NCBI GenBank assembly: GCA_022059125.1
Contig: JAEUWY010000006.1
Coordinates: 1,674,001 to 1,738,000 of the forward strand
Direction: 5' to 3'
Source of the DNA: Corynespora cassiicola
Taxonomy: Eukaryota > Ascomycota > Dothideomycetes > Pleosporales > Corynesporascaceae
DNA: 64,000 nt
This document shows, in pieces, positions 1 to 13,305 of the stretch. The stretch's first letter is position 1. Each line of letters starts with the position of its first letter. Position numbers and translations under genes: made by a program. The notes beneath the pieces are model-generated. The model was given only the letters and a program-made list of their open reading frames with translations. It had not been told where the DNA came from and searched no databases.

Positions 1-22
1 GATCATCATATTATCACCAATA

Positions 23-1631
23 ATGGATCTTAGTTACAAAGTAAAGTGAGAGCAGCCGTTAACGAGAACGTCTACTGAGTTTTTATAGGACGCCATCAGC
101 ATCCTTAATAGCCGACGCCGCCGAAAGAGACCCAGTGTGGTGCTTCAACCTGATTTTTTAATTCCCGATGGTATACCTAAAAAGAATGGAAAGCCTGACT
201 TCAGGGGTATTCCTAGCCTAATGGGCATGAAGCAGTGGCTCAACCAGATTGGCCATTTGGTACTTAACCTGTTGTCAACTCGAGATTTTCACTAATCCAG
301 TGCAGACGGCCGATATCGATAGACTCAATATCGTCCATGTTGCAGGTACCAAGGGAAAAGGGAGTACTTGCGCATTTATTGAATTATTTCTTAGAACCGT
401 TGGCAAAAGGACAGGCTTCCCTCGGAAAACAGGTCTCTATACTTCTCCGCATCTGATCTACCCCGAAGAGAGAATACGCATAGACTTCCAACCGATCGCT
501 AGAGAACTCTTTGCCAAGTACTTCTTTGAAGTTTGGGAAGCGTTGTCAAACGACCAGGATACTTCACATCGTCTACCACATTACCTCCAACTGATGGCAC
601 TGGTGGCGTTTCATGCGTTCATAAAAGAAGGTGTGGATGCAGCCATATTTGAAATTCACCATGGAGGAGAATACGATTCCACGAACGTGGTTGAGCATCC
701 CGTTGCTACTGTCATTACTTCACTTGGAATGGATCATGTCAACGAGTTAGGGCCCACTATCGAAAACATCGCCTGGCACAAAGCTGGTATCATAAAAAAT
801 GGTACTCGTGCATTTTCATCTCTGCAGGAGGATTCCGCTGCTGAGGTCATCCGGAGGCGAGCATCTGAGAAAGGCACGACCATAGATTTCGTTGGGAGCG
901 ACTGTTCTATTCATGAGAATGCCCCCCAATTAAAACCGGATGTGCAACGCACGAATTTTTCTGTTGCACTTGCCGCAACACGCTGTTTTCTAGAAGAAAA
1001 GTCACCCAACAAGGTGATTTCTTTGTTGTCATCAGATATCTCAAATGGCATCAATCAGTTCTATTGGCCAGGAAGATTTCAACTTATCAAGGAAGGAGCA
1101 TTCAACTGGTTCTTAGATGGTGCACATAACGAAATGAGTGTTGTAAAAGCTGCGGAATGGTTCATTGAGAATTCCATGGAACAGAGGTACTACTTCCCAT
1201 CTAACCCAAAACATGCAGCTGATATTTAGAAGCGGCTCATTGGAGAAGATATTGATATTCAACCAAAAATCAAAACATAGAGATCCTGCAATAGTCCTGG
1301 AGCACTTGGCTATTTCCATAAGCCCTATTGAGATTAATAATGTTATATTCACGACCGGTGAGCAAAGGTGCTGAGTCCTTTACCTGTTATCTAACTTATT
1401 ATAGATGCCCCTAAACACCAAGAATACTTGGTGAATGAGAGATTTGGTATGATATGGAGGAGATTCAACCCAAATTCTCGTATCCTGTATGAGCCTGACA
1501 TTCCAAAAGCTCTTGATATGGCAAGGCACATTGGGGAGAAAAGCCTTGGCATGCAGACATTAGTCACTGGTAGTCTACATCTTGTTGGCGCTACACTGTT
1601 ATCTCTCAAACACATGCTGTCAGGTCATTAG
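23..1631 (+). CDS. Folylpolyglutamate synthase-like protein (Mur ligase fold), 474 aa, five exons
   Basis: Predicted exons 23-40, 89-259, 306-1186, 1230-1357 and 1405-1631; all four introns (43-48 nt) are GT-AG and keep frame. The ATG at 23 gives MDLSYKDAI, the usual FPGS opening. Visible family motifs: P-loop GTKGKGST (about residues 77-84), omega-loop TSPHL (109-113), GGEYDSTN, MDHVNELG..IAWHKAGI, the C-domain LDGAHNEMS (about 334) and the C-terminal LVTGSLHLVGA. FPGS adds gamma-linked glutamates to folates using ATP. Here the stretch before GGEYDSTN reads EIHH, whereas I recall EVGIG-like wording in housekeeping FPGS; together with a longer N-terminal loop this suggests the diverged FPGS paralogue group of filamentous fungi, whose substrate is not established. 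No mitochondrial presequence is seen. Converges with the MFS gene. Family assignment is firm, exact substrate uncertain. Confidence 0.88.
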
Positions 1632-2731
1632 TATCACTCGGAGTATATCTATGAAATGGTGTCAGACTTTCTGGCTACCCGCCACCAGCTTTAAAGGTAG
1701 TCACTATGCATTACAGGACTCTCATCATCTGCCTTTCAGCTTACTACCTAGGATATTGAAAATCTTAACAATTATGCTTGTTTAAATTTTTCTTCTCCTG
1801 CATTTATTCGATAGGAAATGCCCTTGCAAACACCCCTAGAACCAACAGCTCTGACATACTATCTTGGATTTGAGTCGTAAGCGAGGAAAAAGTAACATAG
1901 ACTGTACAGAATTTTCCATGACGTGGAGTGGTCTTTGTGAACAGATAAGACTTAGATTTAGCTCCATCCTCGACTTCCATGATTACTTTCTCTTTCCCGT
2001 CATAGGATCATGCATCCGGCACAAGTCCCGCAGCTCTTTGCAGTCCAAACAATCGACCACCATAACCCCGCAACTTTGCAGACTTTCGTGTTGCTGCGGA
2101 ATAGTCGTGTACCGTGTCACTGTGATTTCTGGTACAGTCGATGTGGCTCGTATTAATGACTTTGTGTTTGACTCTTCCACGTGAATAGGGCAGCATAGGA
2201 GCGGCCGGCCACTTGGACCATACCGGATTTCAGAAGAATCAAAATTTTGCTGATTGCTTGATAGGCTGTTGTTCGGCTCCGGTTCGTTGTCAGCTGCGTG
2301 AGAATGACAAAGGGGACGTGGTGGAGGGGAGCCGCGCATGATTCCTATCTCCGCGATTTTCTGCAGCGAGGTGGGAATACTTGCAAGCTGCGAATTTTCA
2401 AAAAGGTAATTAAATAGTTCCTTGGTTTGCCTCTTTGAGACAACGTGAGACAACGTGTCCGTTCGCATCAACCAACGAATTTCCAGTTGCGTCATCCACA
2501 GTACATGAACACAAAAGCGACACAAAAGCAGAATGATACAAAACATTTGCTGAGCTAAGGTCTAAAGTAATGAATGGTCAAAGAGGAGTAAAGAACATAC
2601 GATAAATTTCGTCAGTCCACCACTTGCACCGTCAATTCCTGCAGCTGCTCATAGCATGATGAGGAACGTCATCAAAGTACCTTAAAACGCTTTTCCTACC
2701 CGTTATACCCAAAGATTTTGCTATTGGTGTT
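1632..2731. other. Convergent intergenic region, no supported gene
   Basis: Lies between the 3' ends of the FPGS-like gene and the MFS gene. The only long frame is on the minus strand at 1983-2546; its product starts with a hydrophobic, intron-like stretch and shows no domain I recognise. It could be an exon of an unrecognised gene, but I do not call it. Confidence 0.5.
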
Positions 2732-4605
2732 TTATACCAGTCCCCTGTTGACCAAATTCTCTCTTTTATGCGCTTTAATCTCCCTGTCAGCGGCTAGCTC
2801 CTGCGCAAATCGACTCTTCTTTCGAATCTGCTCTCCAAACCTCCAAAATACCCAAACAGGCACACACACAACGACGCTAATTCCGAATAGTAGGAACGTA
2901 CTATTCGAAGTACCCAGCCTCTTGTACATAGGTCCGGTATACAGAGCGCACATGCCTGCCAAAAAATCACGCGCGAAGCCGTTCCCGCCTGTCGCTGAAG
3001 CAGAGTATTCGCCATAGGCCGCAACCATGTAATCCACGGTAGCATAGTAAATGGCATAGTTGGCCATGCCAATCAGGATTGAAAATAGTAGAGGAGAAAT
3101 CCATGGAGCAGGAGGGCCAGTCACGAATGCGAAGCCGAGAAGACCGATGGGCAGAAGCCAGACGATGTAAGTCAGCCACCACAAACGGGTCTCAGGTGAA
3201 AGAACCTCGCCAAATTTTCGGCGACGGTTGTGCGATCGTACAATAGGGAAGAAGGAAAAGTACGCTAGCCAGTAGGAAAGGAACAGAGGAACTGTAAAGC
3301 GTTAGCGTATTCATCGACATGGCGCACATGGATCATACTCATCGCAAGTCCAAATTGCGTTTTAGTAAAGTTCCACTGTGTAAAAATGTAGCCGTAAGAC
3401 TCGAGAAAGGAGAAAATGAGGGCGTCGGCGAACCCAGAGAGAAGAGAGAGGAAGAGAACAATGGGCTCAAACATGAGCACTGCAATAAGTTGTCAGTACA
3501 TTGGCATCGCATCTTCACAAGGAGTTCCTTACTATGATACGGTCTCCACATTGTCTGGAGGATCTCTTTGATGCTGAACCTTTCTTTGAAGCTTCTCACC
3601 TCATTTGGGCCCCATATGTTTTCCCCCAACTTCCTTCGCTTCTTTGCCTCTTGGTCCAGCATTTTAGTGGCGCGTGTTTCTTTTGCACCGAAGAGATGCA
3701 CGACTTGGACGAAACAACCAAAGCCAAGTTGGATCCAAAAGTTCCAACGCCAATGCAGGTATTCTTCGATGGGGCCACCGCTGTTCTCCGCGTAAGCCAA
3801 GAATGCACAAAGAACGGGACCAAAGCTTACCAAATACCCCCAACTACCGCACCCAGGCATGACCAAAGTGACGCCCACAATACAGCATACTGTTGATCTT
3901 CGGGATCAAACATATCAGCAACCATTCCTAACGTGACACTTCCGCCCGCACTGGAAAGCTATATCTCGTCAGCCTGTCACTCACTAGTTCAGGGTCTAGC
4001 ATCCGACTCACACCACCCAAAACCCTTCCCGTCAATACCATGGGAAAACTTCTTGCCAGCGCGCAAAGAAGTACAGACAAATTAACGCACCCCAAAGAAA
4101 CCTGCATTATCGGCCATCGTCCCAGCTCCTCAGACCAAGGTGCCCAGAGCTCGCAGCCAAAGGCGTACGTTACCAGGAAGGCGACCATACCTTGCCTGTC
4201 AATAACTAGTCAGCCCCGCACATGAACTCCTCTGAGACCTTCTAAGGAAGACTTCAACTCAAAGATTTTCGGCCTTCCTCCTCAAGCATTACGAACAACG
4301 TACCTAGCATTTTGAATCCCAAACTCTTCGTTGAGCCTCCCAACCGCGTTCGAATACACGGCAGCATTGAAATTCATGCTTGTCTGGCAGAGCGCAACGA
4401 CAGTCAAGATCCACCATTTCTTGCGTTGCGGCCAGGAATAGGCCGTATAGGCGAGACCACTTGCCTCTGTGAGGATGGGCTTCGAATTGACGATGGTGGT
4501 GTCGTTAGTGGCAGTTGCCTCAAGCTTGGTAGTGGCATCTTTGCCATCAACGGCGACGGTGGCGTCGCTGGAGAGGCGTCTTTGGCGGGGCTCTTGGGAG
4601 GGCAT
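2732..4605 (-). CDS. MFS transporter, DHA1 / polyamine-drug antiporter type, 520 aa, six exons
   Basis: Reading from the start: exons 4605-4304, 4195-4012, 3958-3831, 3780-3533, 3479-3339 and 3291-2732, separated by introns of 108, 53, 50, 53 and 47 nt, all GT-AG and frame-preserving. After about 70 hydrophilic residues come twelve predicted membrane segments in two halves. Diagnostic stretches are WAPWSEELGRWPIM, the TM5 motif SSAGGSVTLGMVADMFDPEDQQ, WRWNFWIQL, and in the second half GFADALIFSFLESYGYIFTQW and GEYSASATGGNGFARDFLAG. This is the plasma-membrane proton antiporter group related to yeast Tpo1 and fungal multidrug exporters; substrate cannot be read from sequence. The frame break near 3830 is an ordinary 50-nt intron, not a lesion. 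It faces the FPGS-like gene tail to tail. Confidence 0.9.
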
Positions 4606-6100
4606 TGTGGTGGGTAGAGATTAAGATGCTGAGATGAATGGTGCACGGATGGGGTGCGGAGAAGGTTTTATGGGGACGGGGAAGCGGGGAGTGGTTGACA
4701 ATGTTTTTGCGCGTGATGGGTACGCTGTGGGGTAGAACAGAGATGTACCATGGGAGAAAGGAGTATCACGGCCATATAATGGTGTAGATGCGGAATAAAT
4801 ACGTTCCATTTTTCAAGGCGTTAAGGCTAAGAGATTCAGGTTTGGTTCCAGACCCCAGAGTCACTAAACAGCTACTCACCAAGTTCACCGTACCCCTCAT
4901 CAATACGTCCTGTTAGGCTAAGTGGAGCATATTTGCGCAGCAAGCATGCTAACAGTCCATAATGGCGTACCACAGAGTGTAGAAAGTACTCAATTTGTAG
5001 GACGTAAAGGGTTACCGATTCGAAGCCATGCAGACGCTGTGCGTCGTCACTACTGCACAAGAGGAGCTAAATATCTATATAATCAATCAGAAAAAACTAT
5101 AAATATTCTAAATAGCACTATGGGACTGAAAGAGGTTTTACGCAAAGCATCGTGACTTTGGATAATGATGGTGTTGTCAAGTTTGGCTCAACAAAATTTC
5201 CACAACCAAACTTTATTAGCCACATGATAGTTCTGCCGCGTCTCATAATTTTTGCTTTCGAAAAAACACCCTATGTCGCATGTCTTTATCTGATTATGTC
5301 GTTTTGACTGGATGAGCTTCAAGTTTGGCTGTGGCATGTGAGTTCCCCTCACCAACCGCAATCTAGACGCGGTGCGGACAATAGCTCCCTGTGAACCCAA
5401 ATTTTGGGTAATTTCTTGTGGGATCAATTTGAAAATGGTGTGGAATCATGTCCCTTCACAACAAAAGAAAAATATTTACTGACTTGGATCATGATCATTT
5501 GTAGAACTTTTGTATTGTGCGGTGAAGGGGCCCAATTCGAATCAGATGACAGCTCCTTTCAGGCGCGTGTTCATGTGTTTCGTCCCTATATAATCTCAGA
5601 AGTTCTGTGTCTCTGGGCACTGTTAGGAGTAGCCCCTGTGTGTCTGTTCTGCAGTTTTGGACCCCAGTCTGCGTGTGTTTTCGTTTATTCAATTTGAATA
5701 ATTCGAGAATAGAAGAAAAAAAAAATTCGCGAAGAATAAAACGGTCATCTCTACAAAATTTTATGCTTATACGCTCTCAGAGAGGAAGGAAACAATTTCG
5801 CCCCTGCCGTGACAAGAAGGGTCCAAAAAGGAAAAACCGTGAACGTCATCACCGCTGCAACGGGTATCATCAATCCTCACGTCCGAAAGTTGCACCCACT
5901 TCCCTCGTCAATCAAACCAAACACAGAAAATCATGACCATATCCCAAGTCATGAAACTATACTCAGAGGGTCTTTACCCCCTAGCAAAAATCGGCAGCAA
6001 CCACTGACCCCCAATCCAATGAACCCTCGACTCAATAACCTCGTCCTTGCCACGACAACACTATCGATCCCCCTTGCAACTCAGAAAATCTTGATAACTC
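4606..6100. other. AT-rich gene-free stretch, possible transposon relic
   Basis: Upstream of the MFS gene and clearly more AT-rich than the following 15 kb. Frames are short and do not resemble known proteins. Around 5160-5700 there is a TATA-like CTATATAA (5586-5593), the phrase CAAGTTTGGCT occurring twice (about 5180 and 5320) and many short A/T runs, as in a decayed LTR, but I could not define ends or a target-site duplication. Confidence 0.35.
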
Positions 6101-6860
6101 AATAACTCTAGGTCCCCACAGTAATCACTACACTCCCCTCTCCGAATAGCGCTGACATAACACGCAGTCCATATACCACAAACCATACCCGCCACCACCA
6201 CCACCTCCACCCCCCACAAAAAAAAGACATACATCCCCTAATCCTCCCAATACCCAAACCCCCTTACCCTCTCTTCCAGCCTCACACATCCCTCCCCCCT
6301 CCTCCTTTCCCCGCCCAAGCCTGCAGTCCACGTTCCGCCAAGCCACACCTTCGTATTCCCGACCGATCAGCAACGAAAATCTGCGCGAAGGAAGGGGAGG
6401 GGAAGCGCGTCGCTCGCGGGTCGTCGTTTTGCCGTTGCATAGCGCCATGTGCACACTCGGACGGGGTTGCAAGCATGCGCTACGGTGTTGCCATGATTCA
6501 GGGCCAGGTGGATGTCCCGGTAGGTAGGTACATGCTTCACGCAGCAGCTCAACACCACGAGCTCGCACATGCGGCTACTCGACCAGAGATGTTGCAGGCA
6601 ACACGACACTGCATGCCAAAAAAGGGGGGGAGGGGGGAGGGGGCAGGGTTTGCCAATCTACACGCTTCGACGTCTGATTCTTGGTGTGTGTGTGTGGACG
6701 ATGGCTCCTTATCCCCGTTGAGATTGCGATGCGATGCGCTGCGAGGCGTATACTCTCGCCTCCATGCAGGGCATGCGCATATCCCATCCTCGGCACTCAC
6801 ATACCGCCCTCCCGCAGTGCACGCAAGCACGCATGCAGCATACACACACACATGCACACG

Positions 6861-6877
6861 GAGAGAGAGAGAGAGAG
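6861..6877. repeat. (GA)n microsatellite
   Basis: Uninterrupted GA dinucleotides, preceded by a CA-rich tract at 6841-6859, in the gene-free DNA upstream of flbA. Confidence 0.9.
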
Positions 6878-9800
6878 CCCGTGACTCACCCACCTCCCCA
6901 TCACACACGCCCCATCCCGTACATAAACTTTCCGCCCCCCGGTCCGCCACTCGTATGCGGCGACTCATTCGCAAGCCGGTGTTAGGCCCCCACCCCAGCA
7001 GCTCGCTCGCACTGTCCTCCTCAACGCCTTCTGCGCATGGATACAGGGCTGGAGCTGCCATGGACATGGACATGGCTTCTGTTCCGCTCCGCGTTTTCCA
7101 CGCCCGCCCACCCACGGGGGAGAGCAAGATTCGCGGGCCCCCAACGGCTACGCCGGGAGAAGGCTTATCCCCGGCCCATCCCATCCCATTCCATCCCATC
7201 CACTCCTTTTTAGCCAAGCTGGGAGTGCCATACGCAAGCTTCGCACCTACATGGCCGTCCTCATGCCGAGTCGTACCGTGCAGGCGCGAGCTGCAGGACC
7301 TTGATTCGTGGTGATTTGGTTCGATTCGATTCGCGGAGCCTCGTCAGGGTCCTGTTGCTTTGGGGAGGGGCTACGATTCGGACGGGGGATCCAGCGTGTG
7401 GTCTAGACGGCCACTACATCAGGTTCAACGACGTTGTAGATGGATGTGGGCCATGAGCAGGAAAAAAAGTTGGGCAGGTTGGTTTCTTGCGAGGGCGGAA
7501 TCTCGGGAGGTGAGGGCTGCGGCTGCGTGCTGGGTTATCCCCCACCGCCCCGGTTTGTTGTGTCGTGCCCTGCCCTCGAGCTTCACCCCCGCGAGCGCTC
7601 TCTCAGGCCTCTCTTCTTGCGACGTTCCTCACGGGCAGATCGCCAGGGTCGATTTGTGTGGGTCTGGAACGGGCCACGCCGGTACCGTTTCGGGGGTGTT
7701 GGGCCTGCGGAAGCAGTGGCATACGGGGATGCGGTGCGATGGAGAGTTCCGTCGTCGACGCCAGGGTCATTCACTCCCCCTCATCCCCATCCCATTGTTG
7801 AGATTCCCATGTGGTGTAATGCCCGCTCTTCCCTTGGCTTGCTCCGCGCCACCGCGAGTATCCGTTCTCTCTTGATCTTTGTCTTGCGCTTGGCGGCGGC
7901 CCATCGGGGCGCTTCCTCCCTTCTGATGCTTGCTCCTGGAAGATGCCCATGCAAGGTGTTTGGAGCCCAATGTGTCCCACGCTGAGCGGACATGCGTCAT
8001 CCTCGTCAGAGCCCGAGGGACAGGACAGCCTCCCGGCGGAATATAAAGTACCGTGGCGGGAAGAAATTCGGCATGCGTTCAATTGCCGCGGCGTATGGCG
8101 AAGGAAAAAGGTATCGGTGAGGCCCAGCCATGGGGAATGGCGATGCACACTGCACATCAGTTGCAGTCGAGATGATGCCCTCGTATCGAGGACGTGTAGT
8201 GTACGTAAACGTTGCGTCGAGCGATGATGATATTGACCCGGGGCTGCGGACCCAAGATAAGGAGATGCCTCGTCATTGCTCACGGTCAGGAGTGCTTGTG
8301 ACCTGGCGAGCGGCTGGTCGGAGCAGCCCAACGTCCTGGTTTCCCTTATGGGAGAGCGTGTAAGCCCTCGACCTTGGCGTGTGACTGTCCGAAGAGGTTT
8401 CCTACTTGGGTTGTGCCCCGGTCTCATCCCGGTGTCACGTTGAGTTGCCGGCTGAGTCTGGATGCTTCATCGACTCTGACTGCTGGGACTGGGTTTGCGG
8501 CGAAGAAAGCCCGCTTCTTGGGCATCTCTACGGGAATGGCAATTTATTCCCTATAAGCGTTTAGGATTTGTTGGTAGTCCAAGAAACCCCGCCTTGTAGT
8601 GTCGGGGGATTGGCCCAGTGATGGTAACGGATCTTGGAGTTCCGTCATTTATTCATCTCTCCATACAAAACCTGGGGATCTACCGGGCCTTTTGGGGTTT
8701 CAATCGTGGAAATCGTGATAGATGACCATGCTGTGGCGTTTTTATCGGACCAACTAGCATGGTACGTACCGCTTGAGTATGATGATGCGGAGGAAATAAG
8801 CCTTGGCCATGTCACGCTGCCCACTTCCAAGGCTTCGAATTCGAATTTCGTAGCCCAACCATCACGGCAAATGTTTGCCCCCCGTACAAGGACACCCTAC
8901 TAATCATGGTTACTCTTCTAGTGTGTGAAAAAGTTCCGTTCTCCACCGGATGACTCCGGCTGAAGATTGCCACGCCAGTCCGCGTAAGGGCTTATGGCAT
9001 TCTACCTGCACAAGGTTCGTAAGGTATGTAGACCCACTCCGATCGCATTTCACTCCAAATTTATTGCGAGTAGCGGGCCGATGCGGAGGGCTAGACTCAG
9101 CCGGGCACACTTCTACTCTGGTCTGCTTGGAGGTACTTCGGGCCTTGCATCCTCTCCCCTGTACGCTCACCAAAGATCAACGGCACGATCGCCATGCGTG
9201 CACAAAACCGCCACAGATAAGAGAGTAAAAATATGAAGGGATGTACTTGTTGGCTCCTTGTTGGCCAGAACCTGCGCAACGAGGCCTGGTAGCGTCAATG
9301 AAGCTTTTCTCCGAATGCTTGAGTTGCGGCCGGTGCCTACTATCACAAACACCCACGGGCGGTGGCGAGCGAATTCGACCCCTCGCTCCGGCCTCTGACT
9401 GGAGCCCGCAATTGACTTTTTGTAATACAGACGGGATCGGCGGATCGACAGTTCGCTGACATGTCTGGATGCTGGCATGCGACGGCTGTTGCTGCCCGGA
9501 CGTTGCCCTCCACCTTTTGAATTTGCGCACTTCTCATTTCCCGGACGAACAGCAGACTGCCGCGGCGAAGTTCCGTGCTTCGCGGCAGCGCGCGAAACCG
9601 GTTCCAGGACCATTTCGATATGCCAGAATTGCAATGCTCCCAGCTCTTGCAGTACGACATGGCCTGGCCTGGCCGGGTCTGGAACCAAGGGGGCTGACGA
9701 ACACACACCCAAGAAACCCACACATGTTTGATCTTGGATGATACTGGCAGAGTATGCTCAAGGGTTCCTCCGAGCGAACCTTAGTCGGCGGGCAAGCTCG

Positions 9801-12037
9801 ACACCAGAGAGTTTTGTACGTCCAAGGCATTTCGCGGGAGGCTCGCCTTACTTGTCGTTGTTGGACATGTCCAACCTGTCAAAGGCGAGCTTGGCTACAG
9901 GGCTGATCACTGGGCTCTTAAGCCACGCTGCCAGTTGCCGGTTTCTGGCCGCGAAATATCTCCTGATCCCAACTCCCCCTTCTGTACCGATATAACGCCT
10001 GTTCAGCGTTGACTTGACCGGTGCGCCCATCACCGCACCTGTCTCAACGGTTTCGGGGGTGAGGTGTAGCGGCAGGAACGATCCACACCAATCACCCCCA
10101 CATACAAGGCTTCGCCTGAGATCCATTCAGCGTGTCTTCACTGGCCGGCTTTTGGTTAGCCCAGGGTCGTTCAGATCCTGAACTTCGACGCTGCAATTCG
10201 TCGATAATTCTTTTCACACCGACATTTCTGACTCGGGCGACCTGCGCTACTGCCGCCCCACCTCTACGCCTACACTGCTCGGCCAGGGCATTCAGTAGGA
10301 AGAGGCAATATCAGTGGAGCCAGAGGGAAAAAAAAAGAGCCAGTCCTAGAATCGAAAAGAAAAAGAATAATAAGAAAATGAAAAAACCTTGTCGGGTCAC
10401 TGCACATGGCAGGGACTGGACCCTGTTGAAACGGGCTGCAAATAAAAATGCGTGGATGGCAGGACGAGGTTTCAGAGGCCCATGCAGCCGGGGGCGCGCC
10501 ATGTCGATTCGTCCATCCTTCGGATAAACGTCGTGGTACAGGGACCCGTCTAGACAGGCCTGGTCGCGGCCCCCGCTGGACCAGATGAGCGCGAGGGCCT
10601 CACAATCGACGACGAAATGGCTTCGACGTCGGATAGCTATCTAGTGTAGAGGCATGCCGCGGCGAGTCGCAGTTGGAGTCGCACGAACAGCGTAGAGAGA
10701 AGAAGCCAACTGCGTCGTTCACGCCAGCGGCCCGCTAGGCAACGAACAAGCGGAAGAGGAATCGGCTGCCACGTGTACGGGGATCCACGCGAGTTTTCTT
10801 GACGAATGATGCCATGACTCGGCGCTCGGGCAGCCAATCTCGGCCCCCTAGGCGGAAGATCTTCGCCGTCGATGGCCACGAGGCGGAAGATTATCTGACA
10901 AGAGGGGAGACAATCCTTCACTTTTGTCCAGAACGGGCGCGACGCAGAGGTGTCGAATCAGTCAGCAGCAACATCATCATGATAGCGAGCAGATGTGAGA
11001 CCCCCTCCCCCCCTGGTCTGGAATACGTTATCCGCGGGCGGCAGCTAGCATTACAGCTGGACTGAAGCTGCGTCCGAAATCGCAGTCGAGGAGGGTCTTG
11101 AATAAGCGAGGCGTACACAGTGGGAATAAGAAATGGATGGCAGTCCCCGGCAGGCGCAGGCCAGGCGGAGGCATCATCAGTGTCACCATGTCAGGCCGGG
11201 CCTGGTGGCGGGTGGAATGGACGATGGCTGCTGTGCTCGTCGCGGGTACATCGGCTTGCATCGTCGGGTCCAATGGCCAGCCGTTCGTTTCTCGGCCATG
11301 ACAGCCATGGTGAGGCAGCAGCAGTTTCTGCTAGCGAAGATGTGCGCAATGCGAACACGGAAAGGGGTGCCACGGCCCTCTGTTGCCGACGCAGCGGCCA
11401 GGGCGGCGGTCATGGCAGAAATGGCGGCGGGCGCGGCAAGTCTCGGGAATACCCCTTTAACCTGGCCGAGAGCGGGCGCGCCCAGGCCTGAAACGTGGGG
11501 GACGATTGCTTTTTCTTCGCCCTGTTGGCTTTCAGCCCTCGCACGTGCCCGTATCGCCGGAGATTTCGTCGAGCAGCGCAATTTCCACGGTCGCAGAACC
11601 TGCATCTCGAGCCAGAGCTGGCGGTGGACGTGTGCGCAGGCGCAGGCGGACGCAGTGGCTTCAGCGTCGTGGATAAAGCCCCTCATCCGGCCCTCGTCGT
11701 CCGCGGCGCCGTGGGCGTTCCTTTGAAACGCTCCGGGCGGTCTCATTCGTGGGTGAACCCTGGCGGCTTGGGGCGGTCGAATGAAAGCGACGGGCAGAGG
11801 ACGGCGGGGCCAGGCCGAAAGCGGACAAGACCGAGGACGAGCGTGACAAGAGGGGTCCAGCGGCATGGGTTGCACGGCGGGCCACAGGCAAGGGCTGGCT
11901 TGGACAAGACGATGTCTCGCAGCGAACGGCCAACAACGTGTCGCGGTGGGGCGTCGCACACGTGGAAGCGCGGCACATCTCGTCCCCTCAGAGAAACACC
12001 ACACCAAGTCGCCTCCCCGCGTCCACACGGCGAGCCC

Positions 12038-12066
12038 TGGTGGTGGTGGTGGTGGTGGTGGTGGTG
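12038..12066. repeat. (TGG)n microsatellite
   Basis: Nearly ten perfect TGG units. A short (AGC)n run follows at 12081-12097. In the gene-free DNA upstream of flbA. Confidence 0.92.
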
Positions 12067-13136
12067 ACCCCGCACGCGGCAGCAGCAGCAGCAGCAGAAT
12101 AGGAAGTGTGCCTGCATGGCGTGAGGATGCGGGCAGGCTCGCGTCTGGCAGAATTAAGGGGCTGTGGGTTGGAAACAGAGGGTGCAGATGATTGATGAGG
12201 CCAAAGTGGCAGCCGCTGTGGCAGATGGGGCCGCCGGGGGCAGTCCAGTGGGCAGAGGGCTGGCGCGGGCTCTGCTGACGGCAAGGGTGCAACGTGGATT
12301 GCACGTTGTCTGTGGAATATTGGAGAGCTTGGTGCCGCCGCATACGGACAGCAAAGCTCCGCGCCTCTCACCAGCCAGCGTTGCACGATTGGTGTTGGGC
12401 GGACTGGATGCTCCGCTGGGCCTTGACCGTCGCCACACAACGTTGCACGAAAACGGGGTCGTCCAGACTTCAGTCAACGGCGGTGCAGCCGTCGAAACCT
12501 GGTAATTCTTGGTAACGTGGTTGAGCGACAACGCCAGTCTCTTCTCAGCGCTGCCGTCACACGCCCGGCCTGCTCCAGGACGCGGCTGCAGAGGGAACAG
12601 CTGTCTCCGTCCGGCCAGAGACAGCGGCATACAGCCAAAAGGACACGGTGGAGTACAGCGGGGCGCAGGCGCAGGCGCAGGCGCACATGGGGGCTGCATG
12701 GGCCAGTCCATTGCGTGCAGACAAAGAAATGAAGAGCGACGGCAGCATCCCTCTTCGTCCTGCCTGAGGAGACGGTGATGGGCGCTGGCAGCGCTCCGCG
12801 GAGCGTGCCGAGCGAAGCGAACTGGCCTGCCGACCACGAGGCACGACGGCGGCCGGTCTGCGTGTGAATCTAGACGAGGTGTGCGCCTTGGGTGATGGTG
12901 AAGGCGGCCATGATGCACCATGAGCGTGATGACGGCCGCTACTGTGGTCGGCGGCCCACGGCCAGGTCGGATGGAGCAGGCGGTGCCGAGTCGCAGCGAC
13001 AGTGGGCGCAATGGCAATATCAAGGGTCTCGGAGCGTCGAGCAGCTGGCGTCGGCGGGTGCATATGCCGGGCTGGCGCGTCGGGCTGGGCATGGCGCACG
13101 CGGGCACGCCCGCACGGCCAAGCAGGCAGGCCGGCC

Positions 13137-13157
13137 GGCAGGCAGGCAGGCAGGCAG
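13137..13157. repeat. (GGCA)n microsatellite
   Basis: About five perfect GGCA units inside a GGC-rich block, 0.75 kb upstream of the flbA start codon. Confidence 0.9.
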
Positions 13158-13272
13158 CAGTCCAGCGCTGGCAGCGAAAAGAAAGCTGCCGCTGTATTGT
13201 GAATGCTGCCGCCGGCAGGCGTCGGGAGGCGCCCTCTGCTCGAGGGCGGCCCAGGTCAGGCGGCGGGCGGAC

Positions 13273-13305
13273 GACGGGCGACGGGCGACGGGCGACGGGC
13301 GACGG
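13273..13305. repeat. (GACGGGC)n heptanucleotide repeat
   Basis: 4.7 perfect copies of a 7-bp unit, 0.6 kb before the flbA ATG. Seven-base units change frame at each copy, which argues against this DNA being coding. Confidence 0.9.

Noticed and set aside
1983..2546. 187-codon minus-strand frame between the FPGS-like and MFS genes
   Set aside because: Starts with intron-like hydrophobic sequence and matches nothing I know; could be one exon of a gene but not supportable alone.
3825..3835. Apparent frameshift in the MFS gene
   Set aside because: A 50-nt GT-AG intron (3781-3830) restores the frame and the expected WRWNFW context.
5530..5545. tRNA B-box-like AATTCGAATCA
   Set aside because: No matching A box or cloverleaf stems within range.
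11183..12343. 386-codon minus-strand frame
   Set aside because: Same composition effect; includes the translation of the TGG/CCA and AGC microsatellites; no conserved motif.
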